Assembly (NCBI GenBank): GCA_937892155.1
Contig: CALAUG010000076.1
Span: 1 to 34,603 of the forward strand
Direction of reading: 5' to 3'
DNA from: an uncultured Bacteroidales bacterium
Lineage (GTDB): Bacteria; Bacteroidota; Bacteroidia; Bacteroidales; UBA1715
Length of the DNA: 34,603 nt
Of this stretch, positions 32,749-34,603 are shown in pieces. Below the pieces are notes generated by a model. It made no database searches and had not been told where the DNA came from. It saw only the letters and a list, made by a program, of their open reading frames with translations. The translations under genes were made by a program, and so were the position numbers. Numbering within the stretch: the stretch's first letter is position 1; each line of letters starts with the position of its first letter.

Positions 32749-33528
32749 ATGAGTAATATAAAAATTCTAATAGCGTCACACAAGCAATTTGTGATGCCGA
32801 AAGGTGAGATTTACCTTCCTGTTCAAGTAGGAAGGTCATTAAGTCAAAATGTGGACTTAGAATATCAACCAGATAATGATGGTGATAATATATCAGAAAA
32901 AAATCCTAATTTTTGTGAACTAACGGCATTATATTGGGGATGGAAAAATCTGCAATGTAACTATATAGGACTGGCTCATTATCGAAGGCATTTTTCCATA
33001 AGAAACCCAAAAGATAAAATGGCTTCAGTGTTGTCTACAGAGCAGTGCGAAAAACTTTGTGCGGAATATGATGTTATTCTACCTAAACGTAGAAATTATT
33101 ATATATCATCTTTGTGGAATCACTATAAAGATACTCATGATATTTCACATTTAGAACTAACCCGTGCTATTATAGCGGAAGACTGGCCGCAATATATATA
33201 TGCATTTGATACTGTAATGAAACGAACTTGGGGACATATGTTTAATATGTATATAATGAAAAAGGATTTATCTGATAAATATTGTGAATGGCTGTTTGAT
33301 ATCCTTTTTAAATTAGAAAAACAAATAGATTTAGTGTCTTTATCTGCCTTTGATGCTCGTTTGTTTGGTCGAGTAAGTGAATTACTTTTAGATGTGTGGA
33401 TTGAGGCAAATCAGATACCTTATAAGGAAATAGGTTTTGTGCAACTTGGAAAAGAAAATTGGCCTCAAAAGATAAAGTCTTTTATCTGCGCGAAGTTTTT
33501 TGGTAAAAAATATTCTCAAAGTAGGTAG
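32749..33528 (+). CDS. DUF4422 family glycosyltransferase
   Basis: 259 residues from the ATG at 32749, preferred over a TTG 21 bases upstream because the family starts at KILIASHK. Family features: IKILIASHKQFVMP, GDNISEKNPNFCELTALYWG, and YIGLAHYRRHFS, followed by DVILPKRRNYY and a C-terminal FDARLFGRVSELLLDVWI. DUF4422 proteins are found in capsule and exopolysaccharide clusters and are taken to be glycosyltransferases. Last gene of the polysaccharide locus; no hairpin terminator was seen after it. Confidence 0.87.
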   Translation: MSNIKILIASHKQFVMPKGEIYLPVQVGRSLSQNVDLEYQPDNDGDNISEKNPNFCELTALYWGWKNLQCNYIGLAHYRRHFSIRNPKDKMASVLSTEQCEKLCAEYDVILPKRRNYYISSLWNHYKDTHDISHLELTRAIIAEDWPQYIYAFDTVMKRTWGHMFNMYIMKKDLSDKYCEWLFDILFKLEKQIDLVSLSAFDARLFGRVSELLLDVWIEANQIPYKEIGFVQLGKENWPQKIKSFICAKFFGKKYSQSR

Positions 33529-33565
33529 GAGAGATTTTAACTAATGTGAGTTGTTCAAAAATAAG

Positions 33566-33573
33566 TATTTTTG
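33566..33573 (+). promoter_or_regulatory. Putative -7 element upstream of the Schlafen/AlbA_2 gene
   Basis: TATTTTTG fits TAnnTTTG and lies 24 bases before the ATG at 33598. The -33 position carries ATG rather than TTG (33544-33546, 19-base spacer), so support is partial. Confidence 0.4.
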
Positions 33574-33597
33574 TGTCCTAAACCAATGTTGTGAATA

Positions 33598-34603
33598 ATG
33601 TATAGTAGTCAGCAAGTAATCAAAATAGTAACGCAACTTCTTTCTGTTGGTGAGGAAACTGAGATTTGTGAGTTTAAAAAGGCAACTAACTCTTTCAGTG
33701 ATTCTGATTTAGGACAATATTTTTCTGCATTGAGTAATGAGGCGAATTTAAAAAGTGTAAAATTTGCATGGATGGTATTTGGTATTGATGATAAGTCACA
33801 TGCTGTTGTTGGTACAAATTATAAGTCTTCTCAGTCATTATTAAATGAACTAAAAAAGAAAATTGCAGATCAAACCACAGATAGAATAACGTTTGAAGAA
33901 ATATATGATATTCAATATTGTGAAAAACGGATTGTTGTTTTTCAGATTCCTGCTGCACCTCAAGGAATACCAATAGCTTATAAAGGTCATTATTATGGTC
34001 GTGATGGCGAATCGTTGGTGGCATTAAATATTAACGAAATAGAAACTATACGGCATCAGAGTGTTTTACATGATTGGAGTTCCGAAATTGTGAATGATGC
34101 TACAATTGATGATTTGGATGAAGAAGCAATCGAATTTGCTCGAAAATTGTATGAAAAAGCTAAACCTGAAAAATACGAAGAAATACATTCATGGGATAAT
34201 ATAGTTTTTCTTAATAAGGCCAAACTTACTATAAAAAGTAAAATAACAAAAACCGCATTATTGTTGCTGGGCAAGGAAGAAAGTGAGTTTCTTTTATCTC
34301 CTGCAGTCGCTCAAATAAAATGGGTTTTAAAGGATGTAAATGGTTTTGAAAGAGATTATAGTATTTTCCATTGCCCATTCTTGTTGGCAATTGATAAGGT
34401 GTACGCTAAAATTCGAAATTTGAAGTATCGTTATATTAATCCGGAATTTCAAACTCTTTTTCCAGAAGAAATTGATACATACGAACCGTATGTTATTCGA
34501 GAAGCTTTGAATAATGCCATTGCTCATCAAAATTATGAAATGGGTGGCCAAATAAATGTTGTGGAATATGACGATAAACTTGTGTTTTCTAATAAAGGTG
34601 CTT
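33598..34603 (+). CDS. Schlafen/AlbA_2-domain ATP-binding protein (3' partial)
   Basis: Open from the ATG at 33598 to the right edge, 335 codons with no stop. Residues ~15-150 match the AlbA_2/Schlafen fold: EETEICEFKKATNSFSDSDL, QYFSALSNEANL, AWMVFGIDD, VVFQIPAAPQGIPIAYKG and YYGRDGESLVALNINEIETI. Near residue 300, VIREALNNAIAHQNYEMGGQ followed by INVVEYDDKLVFSNKG matches the HATPase-like C-terminal module often annotated as RecG-like ATP-dependent DNA helicase. Proteins of this type are annotated as transcriptional regulators or nucleic-acid-binding accessory proteins, and their role is not settled. Independent of the capsule operon by spacing and by its own candidate promoter. A winged-helix C-terminus, usual in the family, would lie beyond the window. 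Confidence 0.88.
   Translation, partial: MYSSQQVIKIVTQLLSVGEETEICEFKKATNSFSDSDLGQYFSALSNEANLKSVKFAWMVFGIDDKSHAVVGTNYKSSQSLLNELKKKIADQTTDRITFEEIYDIQYCEKRIVVFQIPAAPQGIPIAYKGHYYGRDGESLVALNINEIETIRHQSVLHDWSSEIVNDATIDDLDEEAIEFARKLYEKAKPEKYEEIHSWDNIVFLNKAKLTIKSKITKTALLLLGKEESEFLLSPAVAQIKWVLKDVNGFERDYSIFHCPFLLAIDKVYAKIRNLKYRYINPEFQTLFPEEIDTYEPYVIREALNNAIAHQNYEMGGQINVVEYDDKLVFSNKGA

Overview
The window comes from a member of the Bacteroidetes, most likely order Bacteroidales. The evidence is: type IX secretion (T9SS) type-B C-terminal sorting domains, a PorP/SprF partner protein, a DUF4296 lipoprotein, promoters of the Bacteroidetes form TTG-N19/20-TAnnTTTG, almost no Shine-Dalgarno sequences, and a UpxY-like antiterminator at the head of a surface polysaccharide locus. 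The genus cannot be decided from the sequence. No rRNA, tRNA or CRISPR array was seen, and no stretch longer than 300 bases lacks a gene.

Region 1 (1-11.8 kb), surface proteins and housekeeping. The window opens inside a + strand, T9SS-exported, Ig-like repeat protein. Two strong hairpin terminators separate it from the convergent pgi gene. Next, on the - strand, is a tightly coupled operon read right to left: a 2055-residue SprB-like repeat adhesin with a type-B sorting domain, a PorP/SprF outer-membrane partner, a DUF4296 lipoprotein, and a 115-residue protein that looks like the two ends of an amidohydrolase without its catalytic middle. A good promoter lies just upstream of the adhesin.

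Region 2 (11.9-15.5 kb), core metabolism on the + strand: lptB (LPS transport ATPase), then an aspartokinase and S-adenosylhomocysteine hydrolase pair with its own promoter and a hairpin terminator.

Region 3 (15.7-33.5 kb), a Wzx/Wzy-type capsule or O-antigen locus, all on the + strand and mostly with overlapping genes. It starts with a promoter and UpxY-like antiterminator. GDP-L-fucose synthesis follows (fcl, gmd), then a Wzx flippase, two ATP-grasp enzymes (the second fused in frame to a WecE-type sugar aminotransferase), two intact hexapeptide acyltransferases and one broken one, a GT4, three GT2 enzymes, an EpsG-type Wzy polymerase, and a DUF4422 glycosyltransferase. The likely product is a fucose- and 4-amino-6-deoxysugar-containing repeat unit with acyl and possibly amino-acid decorations. 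The locus is a mosaic. Base composition changes sharply between genes, and foreign or broken genes interrupt it: a RhuM-family pseudogene with an in-frame TAG, a DUF1016/YhcG gene that lost its nuclease domain and runs directly into the tail of a membrane acyltransferase, and an acyltransferase with a frameshift plus a stop.

Region 4 (33.6 kb to the end): a Schlafen/AlbA_2-type ATP-binding protein that runs off the right edge.

The most interesting points are the chimeric junction near 20,070, four in-frame hairpin repeats inside the YhcG gene, the ATP-grasp/WecE fusion, and the amidohydrolase remnant retained in the SprB/SprF/DUF4296 operon.
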